Part shown: positions 36,786-47,711 of the stretch, one piece after another | How positions within the stretch are numbered: the first letter of the stretch is position 1 | How the letters are laid out: the number at the start of each line of letters is the position of its first letter | Origin: Hydractinia symbiolongicarpus | Taxonomy: Eukaryota; Cnidaria; Hydrozoa; Anthoathecata; Hydractiniidae | Reading direction: 5' to 3' | Assembly (NCBI RefSeq): GCF_029227915.1 | Contig: NC_079887.1 | Span: forward strand, 7,564,001-7,628,000 | DNA: 64,000 bases | Program-made: the position numbers and the translations under genes | The notes under the pieces: generated by a model | Seen by the model: the letters and a program-made list of their open reading frames with translations, nothing else | The model's database searches: none | What the model was told of the DNA's origin: nothing

Positions 36786-36933
36786 TCTATATTATAATGT
36801 CCGTATACGTCTGTCCGTCCGTCCGTCTGTCTGTCACGCAAAATGGTAGCTTAGCTCCGCAATAGCGAGAAGTACGCAATGCGGTATAAAAAGGACGGGC
36901 GAACCCGTGGATTTTCCACGGGATAACGACTAG
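36786..36933 (+). mobile_element. Short non-autonomous Helitron, both ends intact
   Basis: The 5' end is TCTATATTATAATG after an A (36785). The 3' end has the perfect hairpin CCCGTGG-ATTTT-CCACGGG (36904-36922), seven bases, then CTAG (36930-36933), followed by T. Insertion between A and T, a 5' TC, and a hairpin close to a 3' CTAG are the defining Helitron features. It is 148 bp long and codes for nothing. Confidence 0.8.
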
Positions 36934-38147
36934 TATAGCTAAAATTGCAAAATCTAGTGTGAACGCAATCCGTAAAATTTCTATTTTTAATAAGTTTACT
37001 TATGAATCCAAGTAAATCTTCTCATGTGGATATGCTGTATATAAATATTAAAAAAATCATAAAGTAGTTTTTTTCACTTTTGTTTGATTGCAATTTTTAA
37101 TGTTTATCATTAGATTATCGATTACTTTAAAACTGACGTTAGTATCAAGTACACATACAGACACATACAAGACAGGAATGTGTCATTTCTTTGCCTTGCT
37201 GCCTCTCTTTTAGGCGCTGCATTTACTCAGGTTATATTCAAGTTATATATCTCCTTCATTTTTGTTGAACAGAATATGTGCGAGGTCCAAAAACCGCTAT
37301 ATACTTTCTCACTAGGAAACAGCTAGGTGTATAATGAAATTCGAGCCTTATGGTTTGAAAATTGATGAGAAGAAAATATTTTGATATATCATGATATCAC
37401 ATCAATGTCTGTGAAAATTTGCACATGCGTATGGGCTAAAGTTTTGTTTTCTAATACAGGCTCATATTAAGATAGTATATAGGTCTCAAAGGATAAAGTT
37501 ACTTTTACGGCTAATCTCTAGCTAAATGTTGTTATTGTAAATTGAAAGTTTATTTCAGATCTAGCTAGTAATATCTCTCACAAGAAAGGTACATACTTAT
37601 ATAAATTCCTAAATTTCAAAAAGTGTTTATTTGCTTTAGCTCTTGCTATGTAAGCATGCTAAGATTAACTTATGACTCATAACACAGATTAATACCACAC
37701 TTCTCCTCAGAGCTTTTTTCACGCAATTAAAAAACTTCTCATAGGAGATTTATTGACGGATTTTACAACACTGGTTCATTACATTCAAAAGTTAAAAACT
37801 ATTAAATCTACAATGAACTGCTGCAAAATTATATTTTTTTCTAAAAACACTACTTCCGTTTGTGAGAGAAAGCATTCATGATTTAAAGTGAATGAACATT
37901 TTTTCTTTCCGAAACTTTCGTCCATTTATTTACTCAACACAGCTTCGTTGAACAAAAAACAGAACGTCAGCATTCGCGACAGGATGTCTAACCTATGAGA
38001 CATATTGAGAAAGTATAAATACTCACACACAGATACATTAAGCTGATACTATCATTTTAACAGAGAAAAGAATTACATGAAACAGGAAGGAGTTGACAGC
38101 ACTGTTGAAAGCAAAGAAGAATTAAGTCGGAAAAAGAGAAGATACAA

Positions 38148-41100
38148 ATGTTTATCACAAGACTGCTCGCAATCCTGATCAGTTGCTACCTAGCAACTTT
38201 ATGTGAAGGAAACCCTTTTTTAGCTACCTTTCGAAGGTATAACAAACTAAAATGCAGTACGAAAAAATGTTCGAATGTTCACGCATGCGTAGTTGTTTAT
38301 GGCGTTGAAACATGCGTGTGCAGTCACAGCTGCAGACATAGCATTCGAACAGGACCATTGTGTGGCACGGATGGAGTGACATATACACACTTGTGTCACC
38401 TGCGTCGCAAGGAGTGTTACACACGAAAGTTTATCACCGTGAAGCATTATGGAAAATGCCAAGGTAAAATAATTTAAACTTTAAGGTTTAATGTTCATGA
38501 ATAAAAAATGTTCGCGAATGTAAAACTTTTGTTGTGCTTTAATTTCATGTGTTTAAATTATGTTAAAACTTAAGGGGGTAAAGTGGGAATGGGGAGGGGT
38601 TGGGTGAATGGTACATTGGTCTTTTTTAGTTTTACTCATATGTTATTATTCGTCCCTAATTTTTGTTCAAATTTAAGTAAAATCAGTATGAACTTACAAA
38701 ACATTTAATAAGAGACAGATTGACAAATGAATGTGCGACTTGAATAAAGTCAATAAATAAATGTAATGGATGTGCTGTTACTACTAGCGAGGTTTTCCCA
38801 AGATGCAGCTTTCTTGCGACGAATCTTTCTAAAATAGGAGAAAAGTGAATTATAGATGTGCGTTTGTGTCCATTACTTTTTGTATGACTTAAGCATTTTA
38901 TCGGATTAGCGAAGGATTAACTGTTTCTGTTTTCTACGGATACGAGGAATATCATCTTTTTCCAATGAACTTTTTTGTTTGAATGATATATAAGGAAAAG
39001 CTTTGCGTTTCATTTCTTTTTGACTTTATTATCGCAAAAAATTCCAATTCAATTCCAATACAATTCCAATACAACTCTTTTTTAGCTCCTTGTAAAGACG
39101 CTAAAAGAGAATCGACTTCAGGTTTGTGCAAAGCCTGGGCTTCCAGTGGTGCATGTTTGAATAATCCTGATTATATGAAAGAGTACTGTGCTGCAACCTG
39201 TGGCTTATGTAGTAAGTTTAAAATATATCATTTTCTTGAATGGTATTAAATTATAAAAAAAAGTTATTTTTGACCTACATAACACACAAGTATTTAAAAA
39301 TTATTCATAAAGATGTCCAGGATAAATACCTTTCTTTCTGTCTTAGTGTTAAGAATTGACTCCTTATTTCTTCATTAACTTCCTACCTTTAACTCCTGTC
39401 CCTAAACTCTCCCACCCCTTTATTCTATCTGGAATCAACGCCATTAAAACCGAAGAGGTATGGGTGTGAATTGTTAGTTACCTTGTGCGTCACTTGTTGT
39501 TTATATGTTTAAATTTACACTTAATCTCTATATTACGTCAAAAATTATTGTTCTTGTGTATCAGTTATAAGAAATAGTTGTTCAATGACTAACACGTTAT
39601 AAGGAAGGAAATAAATGAGCGGAAGTAGGAAACTAGACGTTAAAAAGAATATAGTATTAATAGTTGGGGAAAACCAAACGAATTATTTAAAAATTGTTTT
39701 TTTTCCCTTGGTAAAATACCGTTCTATTTATATTATCCGGCAATTGGATTCATTAAAAATTCAAAAAGCGCGATTAGAGCCGTATTACCGTATTTAATGT
39801 TCTCTGTTCACTTTATTCTAGTTTATCAACATAAAGAAAGTTTAAAAGAAAATAAATAATATTGAAAATTAAAGAAATAACATTAAGATAAAATAGAACA
39901 GAGGAAGTTATTTTTGTTTCCAAAACATTTATCTAAAAGGATGGACGAAGGAATTATTCTAGGATTATCCACATAAGAACTTGTTTACTTAAATGGCTTA
40001 ATTCACTTCGACACAGGATGTTGGTAATATTTTACTTACGTTTTTGCGTAAGAGTTTTTGTCAACATTTGTGTTACTGAGTAAAGATTATATTCACTTCC
40101 ATATTCACGAAAACAAGTTGTTTAAATACTATAATGGAGTATAAAGTGTTTTTTTAAGCATTAAAACCATTCACTACATCGAATGCCATATTTTTCAGCG
40201 TCTAGCGTCAATATTTTTTAAATTTTTAATATTTTATCATAAAAAAATTTCTTTAAGAAGAGTGATGACGCAGTAGAATTTACTTTCGATATTTGTTTAG
40301 AGCGTGTGGTCTGTGTATGTATCGGGAATATTTACCCGATATATATATAAACTCTTCAGTTGGTTGCTATGAAGATTTTTATAAATTTCCTGCAAAAAAG
40401 TCTATTTCCATGTTTCAGCTGAGACATGAAATAACTAAAAAACAATAACCGCTAAACTGGAAATGTACATAAAGGCTGTTCATTGCGTTTTTTTTTTTTC
40501 AAAATTATGCTAAAATCGACATAGTTTATTTTGCTTTGCCAGAAAACATCTGCTAATATGGGAAAAAATGCGCACGCGAGATCTCAATAGGCGTTTATAT
40601 CATTTTCGCAACTAAATTTTTAAAGTAGTTTATTAGCAAACTGATATTCTGACCTGAGATCATGCTGAAATATATACCCGGTTCCTAAGAAAAGAAATCT
40701 CCATATGATAGCAACCTCTTCTCCTCATGCCGAAAGTTAAGTAGATCAATTTAAACTTTTATAATAACACAATAACAACCGAACACCCCGGGTTTTACTG
40801 CAAAATATCGTCCCGAGGTCTAAGTGCTGACCGAGCTTGCGAGGCCGGTGCAATGACTGAGGGCCATATTTTCAGTACAGCACGGGGTAATAGGTTGTTA
40901 TTGCATTTGTTAACAGTCTAAGTTAGATGAAAATAATAAATAAGAATTTCGGTCTAATGTTCTTATAATACTATAATCCACTAGAGCTACTTTCGTTAAC
41001 ACTCAAGGTCAAAATTCGAAACAGTCCTGTCTAAAAACAAACATTCTATGCAGAATTCGAAAGTCCCTATAGAATAAAACTTCGTAAACAAAACATTACG

Positions 41101-43027
41101 ATGTTCGACACTTCAGAATAATGTGTAAAGTGGAATGTGCAGCTAAAATTTAGTTACAGCGAATATTAAAGTAAATTTTTAACTAGCTGAGAATAACATG
41201 GGCTTTAATGAGTTTTTTATTGACTGAGTAACCAAAAAGCTGAAGAAACAAGTCTGAAAACAAGAGGAGACGTATTTGTTATAATTTTGTCGTTCTATAT
41301 TTAGTTTTTTTTTGATAAAACTGGATATCAAATCATCGTTTTTATGGAGAATGTAGCTAGTTAACTAGCCATGTTGATAATAATAACCAGATTCAGCAAC
41401 ATTCTGCCTGGAATTCATCTTCAACATGGCTATTTAGCTAGCCATGTTGAAGATGCATTCCAGACAAAATGTTTCTGAATCTGGTTATTTTAACTTTTAA
41501 ACTTGACATTGTTTTGTTTTTATCCTATGAAAATGTTTTTATCAATAAATGTATTGTAGAAGTTAGATATATAATCATTTCCAATGCTTCTTAAAACTTA
41601 TTTTCGTGGTTGTTTACATTTTAAGCTATCAATTTTCTTGACGACGGGCAATACCACTTCATATCGGCCCGTCAATAAGAGCGCTAATCCAATCATAATG
41701 CCTAAAAACCCGCATTACCCGCTTGCAAAATCGTGACGGTTAACAATATCTGAGATTATATAATATCTGAGATTTCAAAATATCTAAGATTTTATAATAT
41801 TTGAGATTTCAAAATATCTAAGATTTTATAATATCTGTTGCAACTTCGTACGGAAAACAAACACTTGGTTGATTGAGTAGAAACCTGATTGTATATACTT
41901 TTAGATGTACTTCTAAAGCATAGAGAAATATTTTGAGGATTGGTAGCAAAGATCTCAGGTCTCTACTAAGTTCATTCTTTGAAATAAGTTATTAAACCGA
42001 TGGAAATAGATATCTCTCTGAAATAGCAGAGTATTTCATTATTGCTTTTCCGTATCCTTTTAGCTACCGTTTATTTTACCTCTGTTATAATTCGTTAATG
42101 TATCCGCTGTCATGCCAACTGAACCAACCAATTATATTTGATTCTACTACCCTCATACAAACTAGTCAATGTTATTATATAAGTGGCTGTTTTAACTTTA
42201 GAATTCCCTGCTCCAAAAATAAAACCGAAATGTGCAGATTCACAATATGGATGTTGTTATGCAAGTACACAGCCTGCTACAGGTCCTAATGGAGAAGGCT
42301 GCTTGAGAAGTTAGTTGCTATGTTTTTATGGAGATAAAATATACAACGTCAAGTTGCTGTTGTCATTTAATACATCAAAATTTAAACTGTGCCCTTCTTT
42401 TAAATTTGGGAAACTATTTCTTATTAGAGCGTAACTGAAGAATTCGTATTCTACGTAGATTCGCGTTAGTGAAAAACTAGAAACTTTAGCTTTTTGTATT
42501 TTTCTGAAAAATAACATTGCTAAATTTTCAGAATGTCAGGATGAGAGATGGTGCAATTACTTTATTGGCAACTGTGGTGATTATATAAACAAAGCTTTGA
42601 TGAAATACAGATGTCCAGTAACGTGTCGTTACTGCGGTAAGGATTCTTCCCATTGCTTTTTTCTTCAGCTTGTTTATATATAAATACCAGAGAGTAAAAT
42701 CATGTTCCAAAGAATAGTGAAATCTTATTAAAAGTTGTGATAAAATTTTAATTACAAAGAAAATACGCATGCTGTGTTTTTTCTCAAAGAAGTAATTAAC
42801 CAATAAGTTGACTTTTCCTCTTCCACGTGACTTACAAATCTGGTTTACCTGTTAACCTGTTGGTTTACCTTATAGACTGACACTACACATATTATTACTA
42901 CAAGTCAATTATTTTTGGTAAATCTTTTATGGAGAAACACCTACTGCAAACCCTTTGCACAATTAAAGTTTGTATTTTTATTATCTCATTTCTCTTAGAT
43001 CCTAACAGAAAGAATAGAAAAACTTAA
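38148..43027 (+). CDS. Secreted follistatin/Kazal - ShKT - papilin-like - ShKT protein
   Basis: Five exons, all joined in phase 1: 38148-38463, 39086-39211, 42202-42309, 42532-42636 and 42999-43027, giving 227 residues. Exon 1 encodes a signal peptide (about residues 1-21) and a follistatin-like/Kazal module with CGTDGVTY. Exons 2 and 4 each encode a complete six-cysteine ShKT domain (CAATCGLC and CPVTCRYC ends). Exon 3 encodes a papilin-type module (CADSQYGCC, then GPNGEGC). Exon 5 adds a short basic tail. Kazal modules commonly inhibit serine proteases or bind ligands; ShKT domains occur in metalloproteases and many other animal proteins as well as in channel blockers, so a toxin role cannot be assumed. 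The symmetric phase-1 exons favour shuffling. An AATAAA lies at 43329-43334. The exon joins are predicted, not confirmed by transcripts. Confidence 0.8.
40770..40903. mobile_element. Short inverted-repeat MITE in intron 2 of the ShKT gene
   Basis: Ends CAATAACAACC (40770-40780) and GGTTGTTATTG (40893-40903) are exact inverses. Next inside, ACCCCGGGTTTTACTG pairs imperfectly with CAGTACAGCACGGGGT. The centre carries GACCGAGCTTGCGAGGCC, also present near 18050. It is 134 bp and non-coding. Confidence 0.75.
41095..41745. repeat. Dispersed ~0.65-kb repeat, copy 2
   Basis: It matches 9677-10253 from ATGTTCGACACTT to GACGGTTAACA. It differs by holding a 108-bp hairpin at 41382-41489 that copy 1 lacks. 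It lies in intron 2 of the ShKT gene. Confidence 0.75.
41382..41489. repeat. 108-bp hairpin within the dispersed repeat
   Basis: The left arm starts AATAACCAGATTCAG and the right arm ends CTGAATCTGGTTATT. The arms meet at CATGGCTATTTAGCTAGCCATG with only a few mismatches. It seems to arise by inverted duplication of the neighbouring GCCATGTTGAAGA text seen in copy 1. Confidence 0.75.
41746..41842. repeat. Short tandem repeat AATATCTGAGATTT
   Basis: Alternating AATATCTGAGATTTCAAA and AATATCTAAGATTTTAT units repeat about five times at the end of the dispersed repeat copy. Confidence 0.7.
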
Positions 43028-44130
43028 AAGATGATCAAACAAAAAAAACAGAAATAATTGTTACCCTTATATTCAACAAAAATCATATGTGCATGAAGAC
43101 AAGTTTGGAATATAATATAGCTAAACACAATGACCTTTCTTAAGATGGTATGGACAGAATCTGCATTAGTGAAAGAACTGTATGGAAATATTAAAGAAGA
43201 AGATTGTGATGAAGAGGCGAAATCATATCGAAGATGTCGTGCCACGAAATAGAAGCCAACAATTCACAACTCACAAATGTTGTAATATTAAGAATTGATC
43301 CATTGAAATAACACTTAAAAGTGTTTTTAATAAATAAATCTGTGAAAATTGTTTTTACATGCGATCGTTATCATATATTAGCAATTGCCAAAAATTGCAA
43401 TCTGGCTCTGTGTGGAAAGTACATTAGCACACCATTATCTATCTTCACATGCAGTCTGTTAGTTTACGCCTTACATATAGTTTAATTCGTAAGTAACACT
43501 GCAGTTGTTAACAGTCCTCAAAAGTAATAGAAGACTCTTGAAAGACATTGAAAATCATGCTATGTTTACTTTACGATTGTTGTTTTCGCTGTCAGAAAAA
43601 AAAGCTAGTGACCAACAGGACGTTCGCTTTGTTTTACGAAAATATAACTAAAATATTTATTTACATCGCATTTACATCTCTTTATTATTTTATAGAATAT
43701 AGAGGGATGTAAAAATGACCTTCGTGACTTCGATAAAGCCGCAAAAAGCGATGCACTGCGCAACCTTTCGCAAACAATAAAGACCAAAATATCATTATCA
43801 TCATAGTAAATATAGTAGACAATAAGTCATGAATATTTTTTTGTTTACATAATTTTACCGATACAAGTAGTTTTTTTTTTGCCTAGATATCTTCCGAATT
43901 TGATATAGAAAACGGTTTTATCGAAGATATAGTCGGTTTGAAGGATACTAATAAAAATTGCCGAAGAGACTTTCATGACTTCCACTTCACGTTATCTTTT
44001 TTATTTGGAACTGATGATAATTTATGGAAATTAAAATATAAAGTTAAGAAAAAAAAGAAATTTTTGTATTTACATAGCATTATTACCATATCATTACCAC
44101 ACTTTTGTCAAATCCATTATTATATTACAT
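43028..44130. other. 3' UTR and intergenic region
   Basis: Contains the likely polyadenylation signal of the ShKT gene (43329-43334). Nothing else is recognised up to the receptor pseudogene. Confidence 0.4.
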
Positions 44131-45646
44131 TTAGATTTCTTCATATATCAATGCTGGAGAAACTTCATAAGTGTGGAGAGGAATTTCAAAGGGTGCTACA
44201 GTATCAGCATTTAACACAAAATAACTTCCCCGAACATGCTCATTAGCTTCCATATAATTTTCGTCGTCTGGGTTTGAAGTAGAAATCTGCACTCGCCCAT
44301 TACTGTTGTATTTCGCACGTTTTCTATTTTTATATATCAATTTTACGAGAATTGTTAGTATAACCACAACCAAAAAGCTTGCCACTGAACATGATATATG
44401 TCGTATTTATACTGCTGTGAGTACCTAGAATAATAAAAGACAAAGAAGTCATAATAAAGTTTCATAGAGAAAGGTTTAATTATACCTTAGAAAAGTCACA
44501 TTAAAAAGAAATACGGATACTAAGTTGAGGTGAATGTGTACACCATTAGGTGAATGTTAAAAGTAAAGGGCATATTAAAACAAAAATTTTTTAAAATGAA
44601 GCTAAAGGTTTCCGATGTGATGAAACCATTCCAAGTGTTAAAAGTGGATACAAAGTTGATTCTTTTACATTTCTAAAGCACTGAATTACTGCAACAGCTT
44701 GTAAAACATTGTTAAAAGCTAAATGCATGACTAGTTTTTTAACTTTAGGGAGGAACGTGTTTGTAATTTAAATAGACACTGATGTGTTTTACCATTTACG
44801 ATCTTTCAAATCAAGTTAAACATTTGCTAAAATGAGACAATACTTCCCGCTAGGTGTATATTATAATACTTTCTATCTCCACATGTGTATGTACCAGAAT
44901 CGGTTGTTTGGACATTCCGAAACCTCGATTGACTTGCATTTAATATTGTACTTATTGTTATGCGTCACTTTTTTCCCATTAAATGTCAACGACAACGTAC
45001 TGAATGAACAACCTAGCGCTATCGCTTCACCTTGTCTTACCTTGATGCTAAAGTTACCTAAAGCAAGATACAAATTATTTTGTTTCAACTAATCCTGCAT
45101 TTGATTTTTATCTTCGTGATGAGAAATTTGATTTTTAACAAATTAGTTTTGATCATGTAATCTTCACCTTAAATTGTTTATCCTTAAATGAGTGTTTGGG
45201 GGCAATAATCAGTTTGTTTTTCCTTTTCCAATTTTTATCGAGGTGGTTCCACTTAATAAAACTCCACGTTAATTTAGAAGCCTAATTAATTTACTATTTC
45301 CTTTTAAATTACCATAAATTATGGCATCATACATTGTTCAAGAACTTAGTTAAGGCGGCGACGTAACATTGGGGTTTGCAAGTAACATCTTGATGAGAGA
45401 ATAAAAACTATATTTAATTTACCAGGAACAATGCAGACTTCGTTTGCACAGGAAGATGTTAAATCTAGTGGTATACTATATTGTACGTTGACTTCAGGAT
45501 TAACACATTTCATGACTTGACAGTTTCTTAACAGGAATTTCTACAATCAGGTTTTCCTGAATGTGTGCAGTTGCATCTTTCTTTGATGTTTAAAGTATAT
45601 TTATATTTTTGGCTTGTAAACTTCTGTCCATTCTTTTCACAATCAG
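44131..45646 (-). pseudogene. Inverted, broken copy of the receptor's VWC, Ig and TM/tail exons
   Basis: Three blocks on the minus strand match the last three exons of the receptor at 50264-52650, in the same order. The VWC copy (45423-45646) has lost its acceptor (AG to AC) and has a stop after RNSC. The Ig copy (about 44849-45057) keeps its acceptor but has an extra T that shifts the frame after SIEV, and its core Trp is replaced by Leu. The TM/tail copy (44131-44424) keeps its acceptor but a 2-bp deletion shifts the frame into the membrane segment. The tail retains NEHVRGSY and YEVSPA, but the first ITAM half reads YMEA instead of YVEL. No signal-peptide or PAN exon copy was found upstream. 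The locus should not make a receptor. Confidence 0.85.
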
Positions 45647-46272
45647 GTAAATTAAGAAATACAATATGTTATTAAATGACACTAAATGTCACACGATCAT
45701 GCTAGAATCATGTATAATTTTAGAAGCAGGTTGTTCGGTATGATAAAACATTATTGCATTCAGAGATTGAACGTGTTTTACCATGCAAAATGCTGAGTAT
45801 ATGAAGATTTAGCATAGTATTTTAAGAAAAAATTAAACTGTAAATGTTGTTACTCTTTGTAACTTTAGGGTGTTTGTTACAAACACTGATGTCAAAACAG
45901 AGGGTTGATACATACTTGTAATGTATATCACTCTACGGTTAGGTCAATTGAGACGGCAACAATAGCTTTCACAACTTTTAAATTTGATTAAGATTAATTT
46001 ACGTAGATTCCTTGGTTAAGCGTAAATATGGGGGAAGATACGCTAGAAACTACTTTAAATCATAAAAAAATATTTCTAACATTACACACACATCTGTGTT
46101 ACCGAACAGTAAAAAAATATCTAAGTGACTGAGAATTATCAAAGAATATCATAAATTCCATAAATACAAAAACAAAAAAGAATAACATGCAATTAAATTA
46201 AAACTAGAAGTCAGAGATTTGATGTATGTATTCTTACTCTATAGTAATGTACGGCTGAATTTACTATTTGCA

Positions 46273-46345
46273 GAGTACAGTTGACTCCTTCTAATTCGAA
46301 TCTCTATAATTCGAATATTTTTATAATTCGAACGAGTGCTCAGCC
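46273..46345. mobile_element. Solo end of a Tigger/pogo-type element
   Basis: TACAGTTGACTCCTTCTAAT followed by repeated TATAATTCGAA resembles the ends of 47201-47711. No matching right end was found. Confidence 0.5.
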
Positions 46346-47200
46346 TCCGTCAAATTCCAGAATTTCAGTTGATTAATTCAACATTTTAAGGTAAACTATC
46401 GGAACACCTGACATGCTGCTAAATGATTTTTAGTTTTCGAAGGAAATTTAAAGAACTCTTGAAGTTTTGCTAAAATGTGGCACTTAATATAAGGTTAAAT
46501 CAGAGCACGTAAGTCCATTAGTATCATTTTACCTGCCTGCCGTGATGTTCAACTAATTGGAGCAGCCAAGCATAACTACGTCACGTCAAAGTATTAATTT
46601 CCTTTTTTTTTTGATTACAGGTACTGGTAATCTTTTTGTTACTACTGCTGGTGAGATGGCTGCAAGGGTTAAAGTGTTACGCGTGTCTTCTCAATAAGCC
46701 TTTCATTGAGAAGATTGCAGACTGCAAGATGTGAACATTAGACTTACACAATTTTGGCTCTAATATTTCTTTACAGTACAATTTTCGGAGCTTTTTGATA
46801 AAATAAGGACTATTTTTTCTGCGTGTTATGTTTTTCCTTAAATCCACAGGTCCTGGATTCAACAGCAACAAGAAATCATTAAAGCATTAAAAACTCTGAG
46901 AATGACATTCAGATCTCTCCATGGATGGCCAATTGGAAGTCCTAGCCGTAATGCAACGTACTGTACCACTATAATAAAATTTTAGATTATAACTTTGTTG
47001 GTGTCAAAGATATTAAAAACTTCTTAAAGTAATGTATCCGCTAATTTTTAAATAACACAATTAACTCATACTATGTTTGGAAAAGCAAGTTCTAATGGTC
47101 GTATAGGTACTCACTGTTCACAATTTGCTTAAAAGATTATTGGCTACTTATCCTAGATACCCGAGTATCAAGCACCGATTTGATCTGTAGCATATATCTA

Positions 47201-47711
47201 CAGTAGACGTCCGTTAATTAGAATGCCGCTTAATTCGAACTTTCCGTTATTACGAACAAATTGCTAAGTCCCTTGAGTTTGGTTTAATAAAGTCTTATAT
47301 ATTGAACTGCTTAATTTGAACTCCGCTAATTCGAACATTTCGCTAATTCGAACAATTTTTTAGTCCCAAGGCTGCGTTATGCTCGTTAATTCGAAATTTT
47401 GTGTATCGATAATTGAAATCTAATTGGGAAAATAAAAAAAACGTATTTATTTTTATTGCATCAATGGTGGCAAAATGTTTTTCAATTTATCAATTAAATT
47501 CGCATTCCCTATACAAGGAATTTGAAGGCCATGCCCAGCAAACAACGTTAAAAGAATTTTATAAAAAGTTGTAGTAAAGTTGTAATAAAGTTATATTAGC
47601 ATAAAACGTTTATTAAAATTCTTGTTTTTTTAACTTCCGATAATCCGAACATTCGTTAATTCGAACAAATAATATAGTCCCTTGCGTGTTCGAATTAACG
47701 GACGTCTACTG
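47201..47711. mobile_element. Tigger/pogo-type MITE with TA duplication
   Basis: The left end CAGTAGACGTCCGTTAATT and right end AATTAACGGACGTCTACTG are exact inverses, flanked by TA (47199-47200 and 47712-47713). Internal TTAATTCGAA-type motifs recur. The 511-bp element codes for no transposase. Confidence 0.88.

Larger units (their letters stand above)
33581..38147. other. Intergenic stretch rich in transposon remnants
   Basis: It contains a Tigger/pogo-type element (34268-34816), a dispersed repeat (35899-36010), an AT-rich inverted-repeat region with a 17-bp tandem motif (36349-36725) and a short Helitron (36786-36933). No gene is recognised. A hydrophobic open frame at about 33799-34059 (-) resembles no family I know. 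Confidence 0.4.
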
